A stretch of DNA of 55,573 nt from a bacterium (GTDB taxonomy: Bacteria > Actinomycetota > Acidimicrobiia > Spongiisociales > Spongiisociaceae). Positions within the stretch are counted from its first letter, which is position 1. Each line of letters starts with the position of its first letter. The stretch lies in assembly GCA_028820935.1 (NCBI GenBank), contig JAPPHZ010000047.1:1-55573 (forward strand), written 5' to 3'. A program made the position numbers and the translations under genes. This document shows, one piece after another, positions 1 through 9,399 of this stretch. The notes beneath the pieces are model-generated. The model saw nothing but the letters and a program-made list of their open reading frames with translations. It was not told the DNA's origin and searched no databases.

Positions 1-571
1 TGCTGTCTGCCGTCGGAAACGGCTCAAAGAAGCAAACATAAGTTTACATACTGCGGCACACAAGGCGTAGCTTTACATACCGTCAACCAATGTGGACACT
101 TTCCTGCCGTGGGCCGAAAAAGCTACCTTGCCAAGCTAGGACGAACTTATCCAAATTTGGGGAGGAGGTGGGGACGCCGAGAAGTGGGATGCACTTGGTA
201 CCTCCCGGGAGCCGTCTAGGGAGCGGGGAAGGGGAATAGGCAGTCCGGTCGTCACTATGGGCGTCGCGGAGAGGATCACCAACCGGTCCGGACCGTTCGA
301 AACCTCTAGGTCCTCGAAGCGGACCGGGTGCGGCTCCCCCAGCATTGGGAATGGTGCCGTCGGTTAGCAATCCACGCGAACGCAGCGGGTGAGCGTTTCC
401 TGCCCTGCTCCTCCAAATCGTAAGCGGACCAGAGGCGTGCGGCAGGTTTTGGATCTTGCTCTCCAATCATCTACGCGCGGGTTCGCCGTCGTCGCTGGTC
501 GAAGGCCTCAGGCTTTCCATTGTGGCTTCGAAGCAGGACCTGTCTGTTGATCTACCGTGGAAAGGAAGGCC
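1..571. other. Left-end stretch without a convincing gene
   Basis: Reading frames here look like shadows, with no ribosome-binding site and odd composition. The 9-mer TTTACATAC occurs twice in direct orientation, at 43-51 and 72-80. Such a pair could be a binding-site repeat or the worn end of a mobile element, but nothing else supports either reading. The last bases form the leader of the recombinase gene. Confidence 0.4.
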
Positions 572-1552
572 ATGAACAGTAGGACGCCGGACCATCTCCC
601 GACCAGCATTTCCCCCTCCGATGTCCGTCTGCCGGCCAAGGACTGGGAGAGGGTGCTGGATGTAGCGCGCAAGAGCCGATCTCCCAACACTGAGGCTGCT
701 TATCGGAGGTATCTCTCTGCGTGGGCCAGCCACGCGGAAAAGCGAGGAGTTCCGACGCGGCCGGCACATCCCGCGGCGGTGGCCGAATGGCTGACCAGCC
801 TGGCCGACGAGGGCAAGTCGATCAGCACAATGCAAGTGGCCAGAGCCGCCATCGCTGCTGCTCACCGAGAAGCCGGCTTCGAGGATCCAACGGCCACTGA
901 ACTGGTCCGTCGGGTGCTGTCGGGTTTAGCCCGGGAAGCCGCCAGACAGGGCCGTCGTCCCTCGCAGGTAAAGGGACTTAACGGCGGGGACCTCCAGCGG
1001 ATCCTGGCTCACTTCGACCCATCCGGAGGGGCTTTGCCTAGCCGTATCGTGCTCAGGGATTTGGCGCTTGTTCAGGTGATGCGTGACGGGCTGCTGCGGC
1101 GGAGCGAAGCCGCCAACCTGATCTGGGGTGCCATTGTCCGGGTGGAGGACGGGTCGGGGCGGTTGACCATCCGTCACAGCAAAACAGACCCGGAGGGCAA
1201 AGGCGCCGTGATGTACCTGGCACCGTCCACCGTGGCGGCCCTGGAGCGGATGAGGCCCGCAGTTGCCCAGCCTCATCAGGCGGTGTTCGGACTGAGTGGC
1301 TCCTAACTCTCCACGCGGATTAAAGCAATCGCCAAGAGAGCTGGTCTCGGCCCGGGGTACAGCGGTCACAGTTGCCGGATAGGCATGGCGCAAGACCAGG
1401 CTGCCCAGGGCGCCACTCTGGCCCAGTTGATGACCGCGGGACGCTGGACCAACCCAACCATGCCCGCCCGATACACGCGGAATCAGGCGGCGGCCAACAA
1501 TGCTGTGGCACAATGCTACCGGCAACTCGGTCTGCTAAACACACATCCCTGA
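572..1552 (+). pseudogene. Tyrosine recombinase interrupted by an in-frame TAA stop
   Basis: This is a phage-type tyrosine recombinase reading frame. The first part (572-1306) holds the SAM-like N-terminal domain and the first catalytic Arg in the LLRRSEA motif. A TAA codon at 1304-1306 stops translation. The same frame continues without any other defect to TGA at 1550-1552 and carries the rest of the active site: GHSCRIGMAQD (HxxR), GRW, and the nucleophile Tyr in MPARYTRNQ. One substitution (for example CAA to TAA) would explain it. The start is ATG 572, preceded by GGAAAGG; an in-frame GTG at 557 is less likely. Unless the stop is read through, the product has no nucleophile and is inactive. 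It may be the relic of an earlier integrase. Confidence 0.85.
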
Positions 1553-2028
1553 GTAACTACTGGGGCACTCAAACCCAATCACCCGAACACGATCCCAACT
1601 AAAGGGATGGAGGCTCTGGGGAGGGGGGAGTTTCCATCCGGAACGCCTTGATGTTCAGGAAATGAGGAACTGGGGCACTCTGCATGGAACGGTCCTCCCT
1701 ATTCAGCATCAATGTCGTCGAAACTCAAAAGGGGGTGCGATGGCTGGGCGGGTGTCGTGGTTCCAGTGCCGACTAACAGGAATGACAACGCCACATTGGC
1801 GCAGGAACCGCAACCGCGTTGGCAGTCGCTTTTGTGATGGTGGCAACTTAGGGGAGGAGGGCGACAACCGTCAGTGGCTGACGTTTAATGGCAAGAGGCA
1901 AACAACAGGGTAAAGACGTGAGGGGACTCTGTCCTTGTGGGGACAGGATTCCTGGTCTTTTTGGGGATGCTTTTTCGGAGCCGCTTGTGGTGTGCTCACT
2001 GCGGTATTGAGGAGGGGCTGGTATTGGA
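1553..2028. other. Intergenic region after the broken recombinase
   Basis: No convincing gene. CTGGGGCACTC occurs twice in direct orientation, near 1560-1570 and 1670-1680. A hairpin with arms CTGTCC (1929-1934) and GGACAG (1941-1946) is followed at 1958-1962 by a T run, so it could weakly terminate plus-strand transcription. A short open frame at 1662-1913 has an implausible composition and is not called. Confidence 0.4.
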
Positions 2029-5000
2029 TCAGAGGGTGCGAACGTGGGCCCGTCCATGTGTTGGGACTGGTTGTTGTCTTTTGGGTTGGGTTGTGTGGTA
2101 GCGGTGCTGTTCGATCAGGAAGATGTCGGTGTCGGTGCCGAGGAGAGTACTGAGCAGGTGGGCGGTGACCAGGTTGGTGAGGTGGGGGAAGGTGTTGTCT
2201 GGGTGTGTCCAGGGGACGTTCTGGTCGAGTGGGAGGCTTTCTTGGACTGTTCTGCTGACGCGGAGGGTGCTTTCGATGGGTTGCCATCCGCCACGTTCGT
2301 AGTCGATTGCCTGCTGTAGGGCGTTGGCGATGGTCGCCCAGGGCAGGGATTTGGCATCGGTGATCGCTTGACGCAGTTCCTCGGGTGTGACGCTGGCCGG
2401 GTCAGTACCTTGGGGTAGTTGCGCGATGGATACGGACAGAGCTTGGCGGAACGCGGGAAGGGCAACGTTGTTGAGGGCCGAGCTGGTCCCTGCCTGGTCT
2501 CCGTCGAAGCAGACTGTCAGGTGTTGACAGCCGGCTGCTTCGAGTTGGTTAAGGTGATCGCCGGTGGCGGCGGTGCCGCAGGGGGCGACTGCCGGAAGGT
2601 CGGCCTTCTGTGCGGCGATCACGTCGAGGTACCCCTCGACCATGATTGCTTGGCCGTTGGTGTCGATACGGTCGGCGATGCGGTCGAGGCCGTATAGGAC
2701 TTCGCTCTTGTGGTAGAGGTCGGTTCGGGGAGTGTTCAGGTATTTGGGTCCTTGGTCGGTGATGGCCCTTCCTGCAAAGGCGATGGTCTCTCCTGCAGGG
2801 TTGCGGATGGGGAAGACGATGCGTTCCCGCATCCGGTCATAGATGGTGCCTTTGCTGCTGGTGGCGGCTATGCCTGTGTGGAGGGCGAGTTGGTCGTTGC
2901 CTATGGGACCGCAGGCGCCACGCCAGGCGTTGCCTCCCCATCCGAGTTTCCAGGTCTTCCAGTCGTTGGGAGTTAGCCCGCGTTCGATGAGGTACCGTCG
3001 AGCGGGTTCGGCGTGGGGAGAATAGAGAAGTTGTTTGTGGTACCAGTCGGCGGCGGCGTCGCAGGCCTTCTTTAGGTCTTTTGCGGATGGAGGCGTTGGC
3101 CGGTCGGGGAGGCGACCGCGGGCGGCTGCGCGTCGCAAATCGGACAGCGTAGCGACGGCGGCGTCGTGGCGGGTCTGGGTAGCTGCTGAAAGGCCGGTGA
3201 GTGGTGCGGTTGGGCAGCGGCCGGGTTCGGGGGGCTGGGCGGCGATTAAGGACTGCCATGGTGGTTGGGAGAGGGGCTCGATGATGAGGGTGGTGGAGTG
3301 GCTGGTCAGGGAGGCCTTCAGGTGATGGTTGGCCTGGTGCCATCGCTCCACAAGCTCTCGGGGGTGTTCGTTGTTCTCCAACCATTCCTGACAGTGTGTC
3401 CACCATTGATGCCGGTCGGTGTCTTGGATGACTTTGGCTTTTTCTGGAGCGCCGAAAGTTGTGGTGGTTTCGACGGCTTGGGTTTCTCTGAGGTGGTCGA
3501 GTTCGTCCAGAAGGGGCCGGGTTCTGACAGCCCGCTGGTGGAGAGCCTGTGTTCTGACCGCGTCGGCCCAGCGACGTTCGGGCTCGGTCAGGGTGCCGGT
3601 GTGGAACCCTGCTTCGATGGCGCGGCGCAGGCCGGGATCGGCTACTCGGGCCATTATCGCCAGGTGGCGGGAGATTTGCTGGCGATTCCAGGTGCGGTGC
3701 GCCTGCTCGCATCCAACCAGAAGGGCCGAGATGGCGTCTGTGACGGCATCGCTGTAGATCCGCGGCGGATGGGGAAGCGCGTCCTTAATGATCTGGGACG
3801 CCTGCGCGGCCCCCGGAGCGAAGTGTTGCCACGGGTCCAAGAGCGGGGGTGCTGGCCGTTCGGTGGTCTCGGTCTGGTAGGTATCCCAGCCTTCCGGGGT
3901 GAAGTCTTGGTCACCGAGGCTGGCGAGGTAGTCGAGGAATCGCCGATCCCAGGCGGCCTGTTCTTCGTCGTGGGCTTGTTCGTCGTAGGTCATGTCGTCG
4001 TAGTCGGCAGCCCATTCGGCGATTTCTTCGACGATCCGTTCTTCGAATTGGCGGGTGGTCTGGTGGGTGGTGGCTTGGGTTAGCATGTGGGGCACGTCCA
4101 GACCGTCGAGGTGGGGAAGGGGTTGGTCGTGGGAGGTGTTGGTGATGGTTTGCAGGTGCTCGCTGGCTTCTTGGGCGGGAAGGGTGGAGTGGGCGTCGGT
4201 GATGGTTTCCCATCCGCCGCGGCGGCTGAACACGGTTTGCAGGACTTCTTCGCGGGGGAGCTGGGGAGGGGGCGTGTCTTCGTCATAGTCGGGTTGGTCG
4301 GTGACTACCACCAAGTGGTTTTCGATCTTGCCGCGGGTGAGACCCACGTACAGTTGGTTGAGGCGAGAGTTAGACGTGATCACGGTCATGGCGGCGTCTA
4401 CGGAGAGGGATTGCGCTCGGGTTTGGGTGATGCTGTAACCGAGTTGGACATGTTTGAGTGCGTATTCTTCGGGAATCCGCAGGAGGGCTTGGCTGTCGTT
4501 GTCGTAGCGTTGTACGGTGAGTCGGCCGCGGTGGGCGGAGCGGACTGTCCACCGGTCGCCGTTGCGGACCCACTCGCCGTTGCTGTCTACCAGGTGGCGG
4601 GAGTTGCGGCGGGTGAGGATGATGTCACCGACACGGATGGTGTTGACGCCGGTTCCTTGGATGGTGTCGCCGGTTTCACCTAGGGCGTGGCGTCGGCGGG
4701 CGATTTCGCTGTTGATTTCGTGCATGAGCGTGGAGGTTTGAGCGGAGATGACGGTGTGTTGTTCCCTACGGGGTTGCCACCAGTCGCCGGCGAGTCCGGC
4801 TACTTCGGGGTGGGTGGCTTCTTGGACGCGGTGTCGTTTGATGTGATAGGACAGGCCGGATATGTCGCCCAACCGGATTTTGATGGTGGCGAGGGCTTCG
4901 GAGCGTTCTTGGAATCGCCAGAGTTCGGAGAGGGTGACCGAAGGGGTGGTGCCCGATTTGGCGAGGGCGGTGAACATTCCACCGGCTGCGATGGCGTTTT

Positions 5001-6801
5001 GCTGGGCAGGGTCTCCGACCAGGATTACCTTGCCCTGGGTGGCGGCGGCTTTGCCGCAGAGCGCTGCCAGGTCGCGAGTGCTGACCATGCCGGCTTCGTC
5101 GACGATCACCCAGGCCCGGTGTGGGAGGGGCTGGTGCTGGGTGACGATCCGGGCTAGGGTGTCGGAGGGGACCCCGAGGCTGTTCCCGAGGGTAGCTGCG
5201 GCCACGGCGGTGGGAGCGACGGCTACGACTTTTTCGTGGCCCACCGCTTCGGCGACGCGTTGCAGCATGACGGTTTTGCCCGATCCTGCCGGGCCGACGA
5301 CTATCGCGCCGTTGGTGTGGGCGGTGAGGAGGGTGGTGACCGCGGCCGCCTGGTCGCTGCCCAGGTTCGCCAGGTCCGTTTGATCGAGGAGCGTTCTGGC
5401 AGGGGTGTCGGATTTGTCCGGTTCGCGCTCTTGCGGTGTCGAGTCGTTCTCGCTGGTAGTGGCGGAGGGGTGGATGGATTGCATCCAGGCGACAATTGCA
5501 ACTTCGGCGGCGACCATTCCTGGGGAGTACCAGCGGTCTTTTTGCTTGATGAGCCTGTCCTGGACCAGGCGGAGCAGGATATCGGCAAGACGTTCCACGG
5601 CTTCTACCGAAGACGTGGTGTTGTCCAACCGGGCGGATACGGGTCCGGCGGTGATCACGGTGTAGATGGTTTTTTTCAGGTCTATGTCGGTGAGCCTGTT
5701 TGCTTGTTGCTCTGCGGTGGCCAGGATGTGGTCGATTACTTGGGTGGAGAGTTCTATTTGGTCGGTGACGATCACTTCGGGCCGGTCGTAGCGGTCGGGC
5801 GGGAGACGTTGGGCTGTGCGGTATAGGGACAGTTGCTGTTCGGGTTCTACCCCGAGCGCTGCGGCTTCGGTGCGCCACCCCGTGTGGGGGTCTTCACCTA
5901 CCCCGTAGCGTTTGGTCGCTCGGGAGGCGATTGTGGCTGCGTTCCACAGTTCCAAACGTTCTTCCACCGTGGCGGCCCTTTGGCGTTGTTTCTCGAATTT
6001 GCGGACGCGGCGTTGGGCTTCTCGGGCTATCTCTCGGGATCGGTGGGACCAGTATTCGGACAGTTCCGCGGGGTTGCCTGCGATCTCGGCGTGCAGGTTG
6101 TCACCGACCCGATCCCAGGACCATCCCAGACGTCGGGAGAGTTCGGTGCGGAGCACCGCTGCGCCGTACAGGCTGGCGGGCATGAGATGGCGGTAGATCA
6201 GCCGCCCGTCCAAGGTGCGCCATTTCCCGTCTTCGCAGAGGACCCTGTTGTGGAACAGCAAGTGGCTGTGCAGCTGGGGGTCTCCTGATCGACTGGTCCG
6301 ATGATCGAACCGCGCTACCGGTGCTCCTTGCGGGACCTCAACTCTTTCTGTCCCGCCCGCGCCCTTGCGGGAGGCGACTGCCCAGGTTTGCATGTAGTCC
6401 ACTAATGCGTGGACGCCGGTGTCGAACGCGGCCTCGATGTGTGCTCGGGTGTGGGGATCGGATAAGGCCCAGGCGACGCTGATACTTTTCGGGGGTGAGA
6501 AGGTCAGGTCGAAGGCCGCGCAGGGGCGCCGCTCGCGGCGGATCCCGAGTTGGTCCACGAAGGTGCCTTGCACGGTGAAGCGACGCCCGAGTTGCTCGCC
6601 GGTGTTTGGTTCAACGGCGCTGAGAGAGGCTTGTAGGGCTTGATGTGTTACGACGGCGCCTGCGGCGACAGTCAGCCCACCGGCGTTTACCCACCGGCCC
6701 GGGGTATCTCCACCGTCCGTGTAGTACCCCGCCGAACCCACCGCCCGGCCTGCTGTGTAATAGGCGGCATGAGCGACGCTTTTCTTCCCGATCGACAGCA
6801 T
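2029..6801 (-). CDS. MobF relaxase - helicase - DnaG/Toprim primase fusion
   Basis: Conjugative relaxase of 1590 residues that should nick oriT, stay bound to the strand and unwind it. The N-terminus is typical MobF/TrwC: paired tyrosines Y14/Y15 and Y26/Y27, an Asp in FDLTFSPPKS (about D98) and the metal-binding His set H178, H180, H184. A superfamily 1 (RecD-like) helicase follows, with Walker A GPAGSGKT (503-510), Walker B VIVDEAG (565-571) and a late YVGLTRGK motif (818-825). Unusually, residues about 1250-1530 form a DnaG-type primase core plus Toprim domain with E1389 in EGYLDV and D1433/D1435 in FDGDQAG. The CHC2 zinc finger of DnaG is absent. The primase could prime second-strand synthesis in the recipient. 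The ATG at 6801 follows a conserved operator and -10 box. Confidence 0.93.
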   Translation of the reverse strand: MLSIGKKSVAHAAYYTAGRAVGSAGYYTDGGDTPGRWVNAGGLTVAAGAVVTHQALQASLSAVEPNTGEQLGRRFTVQGTFVDQLGIRRERRPCAAFDLTFSPPKSISVAWALSDPHTRAHIEAAFDTGVHALVDYMQTWAVASRKGAGGTERVEVPQGAPVARFDHRTSRSGDPQLHSHLLFHNRVLCEDGKWRTLDGRLIYRHLMPASLYGAAVLRTELSRRLGWSWDRVGDNLHAEIAGNPAELSEYWSHRSREIAREAQRRVRKFEKQRQRAATVEERLELWNAATIASRATKRYGVGEDPHTGWRTEAAALGVEPEQQLSLYRTAQRLPPDRYDRPEVIVTDQIELSTQVIDHILATAEQQANRLTDIDLKKTIYTVITAGPVSARLDNTTSSVEAVERLADILLRLVQDRLIKQKDRWYSPGMVAAEVAIVAWMQSIHPSATTSENDSTPQEREPDKSDTPARTLLDQTDLANLGSDQAAAVTTLLTAHTNGAIVVGPAGSGKTVMLQRVAEAVGHEKVVAVAPTAVAAATLGNSLGVPSDTLARIVTQHQPLPHRAWVIVDEAGMVSTRDLAALCGKAAATQGKVILVGDPAQQNAIAAGGMFTALAKSGTTPSVTLSELWRFQERSEALATIKIRLGDISGLSYHIKRHRVQEATHPEVAGLAGDWWQPRREQHTVISAQTSTLMHEINSEIARRRHALGETGDTIQGTGVNTIRVGDIILTRRNSRHLVDSNGEWVRNGDRWTVRSAHRGRLTVQRYDNDSQALLRIPEEYALKHVQLGYSITQTRAQSLSVDAAMTVITSNSRLNQLYVGLTRGKIENHLVVVTDQPDYDEDTPPPQLPREEVLQTVFSRRGGWETITDAHSTLPAQEASEHLQTITNTSHDQPLPHLDGLDVPHMLTQATTHQTTRQFEERIVEEIAEWAADYDDMTYDEQAHDEEQAAWDRRFLDYLASLGDQDFTPEGWDTYQTETTERPAPPLLDPWQHFAPGAAQASQIIKDALPHPPRIYSDAVTDAISALLVGCEQAHRTWNRQQISRHLAIMARVADPGLRRAIEAGFHTGTLTEPERRWADAVRTQALHQRAVRTRPLLDELDHLRETQAVETTTTFGAPEKAKVIQDTDRHQWWTHCQEWLENNEHPRELVERWHQANHHLKASLTSHSTTLIIEPLSQPPWQSLIAAQPPEPGRCPTAPLTGLSAATQTRHDAAVATLSDLRRAAARGRLPDRPTPPSAKDLKKACDAAADWYHKQLLYSPHAEPARRYLIERGLTPNDWKTWKLGWGGNAWRGACGPIGNDQLALHTGIAATSSKGTIYDRMRERIVFPIRNPAGETIAFAGRAITDQGPKYLNTPRTDLYHKSEVLYGLDRIADRIDTNGQAIMVEGYLDVIAAQKADLPAVAPCGTAATGDHLNQLEAAGCQHLTVCFDGDQAGTSSALNNVALPAFRQALSVSIAQLPQGTDPASVTPEELRQAITDAKSLPWATIANALQQAIDYERGGWQPIESTLRVSRTVQESLPLDQNVPWTHPDNTFPHLTNLVTAHLLSTLLGTDTDIFLIEQHRYHTTQPKRQQPVPTHGRAHVRTL

Positions 6802-6810
6802 AAGACCTTC

Positions 6811-6880
6811 AGCATGAATGAAGGATCGGGTCAGAGCGTTCGCAAACCGTTCGTTAGGGCACCGAACGTTTGCGCGAACG
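6811..6880 (-). promoter_or_regulatory. Relaxase promoter with CGAACG-N5-CGAACG operator
   Basis: Read on the minus strand, CGAACG half-sites at 6853-6848 and 6842-6837 (11-bp period) are followed after 20 bp by CATGCT at 6816-6811, a plausible -10 box, then 9 bp and the relaxase ATG. A second pair, in opposite orientation, lies at 6863-6868 and 6875-6880 (12-bp period). The proximal half-site falls where a -35 hexamer would be, and no -35 consensus is visible. The same layout recurs at three other promoters of the element. Confidence 0.7.
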
Positions 6881-7475
6881 TCTACGGCGGGGGAGGAGAG
6901 CCGCCCACGGGTCGGGGGAGGAATGCCCGCAATGCGGGACTTGGTCTAGGAATCCGGGGGGCTGGCCTTGCCCTCGAGGCAGGCGAGCATGCTCCAGGTT
7001 CTCCCTTGGAGAGTCGAAAGGGACACCGAAGGATGCCTCCACTTGGAGCGCCGGACGGATGCCACTGTGAGCAGGATCGGCAGAAAAGAGACACCCCAAC
7101 ATGGCGGCGACCGCTCTTTGACTTGCGCCGCGGCTGGTGAGATATCCATGGTCGCACACCCGACCCCGGCAGCGGGTACCGCGAAGCTGTTCAAGCGATT
7201 GAGGCGGCTATGCGTCCCGTAGCCACCTCAAGACCCTACAACAACGTCCCGGTGAGGTGATCTGCAACTACGGACAAGCCGCGGTAACGGAACACAGCAT
7301 GGGACCGACAAATGTTGGGAGGGGGGTATTCTTGTGCTGTCTGGCAGGGCCGACATGGCAGCCACGGCAAGGAGGGGAGAGCACGCCCCCCACAGCCCTA
7401 CAAGGAACCGAGGTCGTCCTGCACATCGCAGCGACACTGGGTTTACTTTTCCTCCCTGGGAATTGGTTCTCAGGT
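6881..7475. other. Gene-free region upstream of relaxase; candidate oriT location
   Basis: No convincing gene on either strand over about 600 bp. Relaxase genes usually sit beside their origin of transfer, so this is the most natural place for oriT. The only clear structure I see is a short perfect palindrome, CCCGCA-A-TGCGGG, at 6926-6938. I cannot recognise a MobF nic consensus, so the assignment rests on position alone. Confidence 0.3.
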
Positions 7476-7760
7476 TTAGCCACCGTTTGGTTGGGCTGCG
7501 GGTCTGGTGTGGATCCATGCCTCGATGTCGCTTCTTAGCCAACCAACAGCCCGGGATGTGCTCCCGCCCAAACGGACAGGGTTCGGGAACTGTCCGTTCT
7601 GGCGCAGACGCCACAGAGTCGTACGAGACAGACCTGTAACAGCCACGACTGTAGGCATGCGCAGCACCTGAGGTAACCCTTCGGCGGGAGGGCCAGGTTC
7701 AAGGTGGGGAGGGATGGCCCATCCCCGGGGATGTTCGGAAAGCGATGTACTGTGTTTCAT
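7476..7760 (-). CDS. AlpA/excisionase-type HTH protein, candidate master regulator
   Basis: A 94-residue protein with a MerR/AlpA-like winged helix-turn-helix: helices at about residues 36-54 (MPTVVAVTGLSRTTLWRLRQ) and a wing and C-terminal helix at about 56-84 ending in SDIEAWIHTR. Proteins of this family act as excisionases or small activators in integrated elements. The ATG at 7760 is chosen because a -10 box ends exactly 7 bp upstream, as at 20426, which suggests a leaderless transcript; an in-frame GTG at 7769 overlaps that -10 box. Its own promoter carries the shared operator, so it is the best local candidate for the protein that binds it. That link is inference. Confidence 0.8.
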   Translation of the reverse strand: MKHSTSLSEHPRGWAIPPHLEPGPPAEGLPQVLRMPTVVAVTGLSRTTLWRLRQNGQFPNPVRLGGSTSRAVGWLRSDIEAWIHTRPAAQPNGG

Positions 7761-7767
7761 GCCCTCC

Positions 7768-7830
7768 ACTATGAAACCACGCCCAGAACACGCGTTCGCA
7801 AACCGTTCGTATAAGCGTTCGCAACGTTCG
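7768..7830 (-). promoter_or_regulatory. Regulator promoter with four CGTTCG half-sites
   Basis: On the plus strand CGTTCG occurs at 7793-7798, 7804-7809, 7816-7821 and 7825-7830 (starts 11, 12 and 9 bp apart). Read on the minus strand, the proximal CGAACG is followed after 19 bp by CATAGT (7773-7768), then 7 bp, then the ATG at 7760. The region out to about 7865 aligns with the promoter at 20331-20425 in reverse complement, including a shared GGCGTTT-CCCAGGTC stretch upstream of the operator. Confidence 0.78.
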
Positions 7831-7871
7831 TGTGGTGTCTGACCTGGGGAAACGCCAATTGTGGCGGCAAG

Positions 7872-7933
7872 CGTTCGCAGACCGTTCGCTGGGAGTCTCC
7901 TTGGTGAGGAGTCGTGTGAGTATGCTGCGAACG
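7872..7933. promoter_or_regulatory. Distal operator copy (CGTTCG pair) and one lone half-site
   Basis: CGTTCG at 7872-7877 and 7883-7888 repeats the 11-bp spacing of the other operators. A single CGAACG lies at 7928-7933. No -10 box follows at the usual 19 bp in either direction, so this is probably an upstream auxiliary site of the regulator promoter rather than a promoter itself. Confidence 0.5.
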
Positions 7934-8377
7934 CTTTTGCAGAAGGTCCCCCGAATCCACCTCACACTGGCCTGCGCCACCCTGGAATGCTGGTGTTTGC
8001 CCACCCGAATTCCGTTGTGGGCACTGCTTTAGTGCAAACGTGTGGTTGAGGTCTTCGGTCCTTTTTCGATCTCTCTGGAAGTTCTCTGGTTACCGCTGGT
8101 ATGGGCTATTCGATCACCGTGGATCCGCCAACGGATCGCCAACGCTCAACGCAGGCTGAGTTCCGAGCCGATCACCGAGTCCGTTCACACATTGTCGGGC
8201 CTACCACGCCTACCGCACAACTGTCCCCGCAAACCGGTTGTCTTCTTTCGGGCCTCTCCCAATTCTCGTCGTTGGTTGTGAAGCAGCTCAGGTGGAGCGG
8301 GAGCTATTGTCCGTGCGACCCGCCCTCCTATGGTGAGGGATCGGCGGTGTCACAGGTGGCCGGTAGCGTGCTTGGGT
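7934..8377. other. Intergenic region before the HNH lipoprotein gene
   Basis: No convincing gene. TAGCGT at about 8364-8369 lies 8 bp before the ATG at 8378 and fits a -10 box for a leaderless transcript, but no clear -35 precedes it. Nothing else stands out. Confidence 0.35.
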
Positions 8378-9094
8378 ATGAGGGTTGGTTGGTGGCTGTT
8401 GTTTTTGGTGGCAGTGGCTTGCGGAGGCGATTCGACGGGAGTGGAGACTCCGGCCGAGTGGGGGGAGGAACCCGTTTGGGCCGTTCCGACATCCTCCACG
8501 GCAGTGGCGTCCGGGGAGAATCGGCTGGTGTCCGAGTCGCCGACGGAGGAGCTTGTGGCCAGCTTGCGGGTCGAAGAGGAGCGGTGGGAGGGGTACGATC
8601 GGGGGCTTTTCTCCCACTGGTCGGATCTCGACGGTGATGGGTGTGACACGCGGCGGGAGGTTCTGATCCGGGACTCGGCACCGGACTACTTGGTGATGGC
8701 GGCTGACCGGCCATGCTGGGTGGTGTCTGGCCGATGGGGGTCGCCCTATGACGGGCTGGTCCTGACCGACGCCGCCCACGTGGACATTGATCACTTGGTT
8801 CCGTTGGCTGAGGCCTGGCGTTCCGGTGCGTGGAGGTGGGACTCGGGGCGGCGGGAACTTTTCGCCAACGATGAGAGATCATTGTTGGCGGTCTCGGCCG
8901 TGTCGAACCGGACCAAGGGCGCGGACGATCCATCGGAGTGGTTGCCGCCGGTTGAGGAAGCAATCTGTCCCTATGCGGTGGCTTGGGTGGAGGCCAAGGT
9001 CCGGTGGGATCTGTCTGTGGACGCCTCCGAACTTGCGACCCTCAAGCAACTGTTCGGAGGTCCGTGCACGGGTTGGCTGGTGGCGTTGCCCTGA
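8378..9094 (+). CDS. Secreted HNH-family (DUF1524/GmrSD-like) nuclease lipoprotein
   Basis: The 238-residue product begins with a lipoprotein signal, MRVGWWLLFLVAVACGG, with the lipobox Cys at residue 15; this decides the start at ATG 8378 over an upstream in-frame GTG at 8330. The mature part matches the actinobacterial extracellular HNH family: CDTRREVL, then the catalytic VDIDHLVPLAEAW near residues 135-147, then an AVSNRTKGADDPSEWLPP block. The protein should be anchored outside the membrane and cut DNA non-specifically. It sits between the relaxase/regulator region and the ribonucleotide reductase gene. A role in degrading competing extracellular DNA or salvaging nucleotides is conceivable but not shown. 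Confidence 0.82.
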   Translation: MRVGWWLLFLVAVACGGDSTGVETPAEWGEEPVWAVPTSSTAVASGENRLVSESPTEELVASLRVEEERWEGYDRGLFSHWSDLDGDGCDTRREVLIRDSAPDYLVMAADRPCWVVSGRWGSPYDGLVLTDAAHVDIDHLVPLAEAWRSGAWRWDSGRRELFANDERSLLAVSAVSNRTKGADDPSEWLPPVEEAICPYAVAWVEAKVRWDLSVDASELATLKQLFGGPCTGWLVALP

Positions 9095-9295
9095 CCCGGC
9101 GAATCTCGCCGTCGGTCGGTCGGATGAAACTCCCGATCCCGTCGCAAAACAACAGCTAGGAGCCCCGGAGGAGACCCTTCTGACGTCCTGGCAGTGTTAC
9201 TCACGCACCCTCGTGGGATGCCTCCAACCTCTCAGAATGCGCAGGAAACAGGGATTCTGGGCCCCGCCACTGGGGCCAGGGTGGGTGTTTTGAAG

Positions 9296-9363
9296 CGTTC
9301 GTGGACCGTTCGCAAGGGAAACGAACGCTTTGCGAACGTTCGCCGATGAGCGAATGGCATGGT
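9296..9363 (+). promoter_or_regulatory. Ribonucleotide reductase promoter with shared operator
   Basis: CGTTCG at 9296-9301 and 9307-9312 and, inverted, CGAACG at 9322-9327 and 9333-9338, all with 11-bp periods. Exactly 19 bp after the last half-site is CATGGT at 9358-9363 (-10 box). Transcription would start near 9370, giving a leader of about 30 nt that includes GAGAGGAG before the ATG at 9400. Confidence 0.75.
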
Positions 9364-9399
9364 GTACCCAAGGGTTTCCCATTTGAGAGGAGCGATGAC

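Noticed and set aside
572-1552. Programmed readthrough of the TAA in the recombinase
   Set aside because: No readthrough context was recognised; a simple nonsense mutation is the plainer explanation.
1662-1913. 83-codon frame after the broken recombinase
   Set aside because: No ribosome site and unusual composition.
6837-7888. CGTTCG repeats as replication iterons
   Set aside because: Copies are scattered over 14 kb and sit at a fixed distance from -10 boxes; no Rep gene is present. Promoter operators explain them better.
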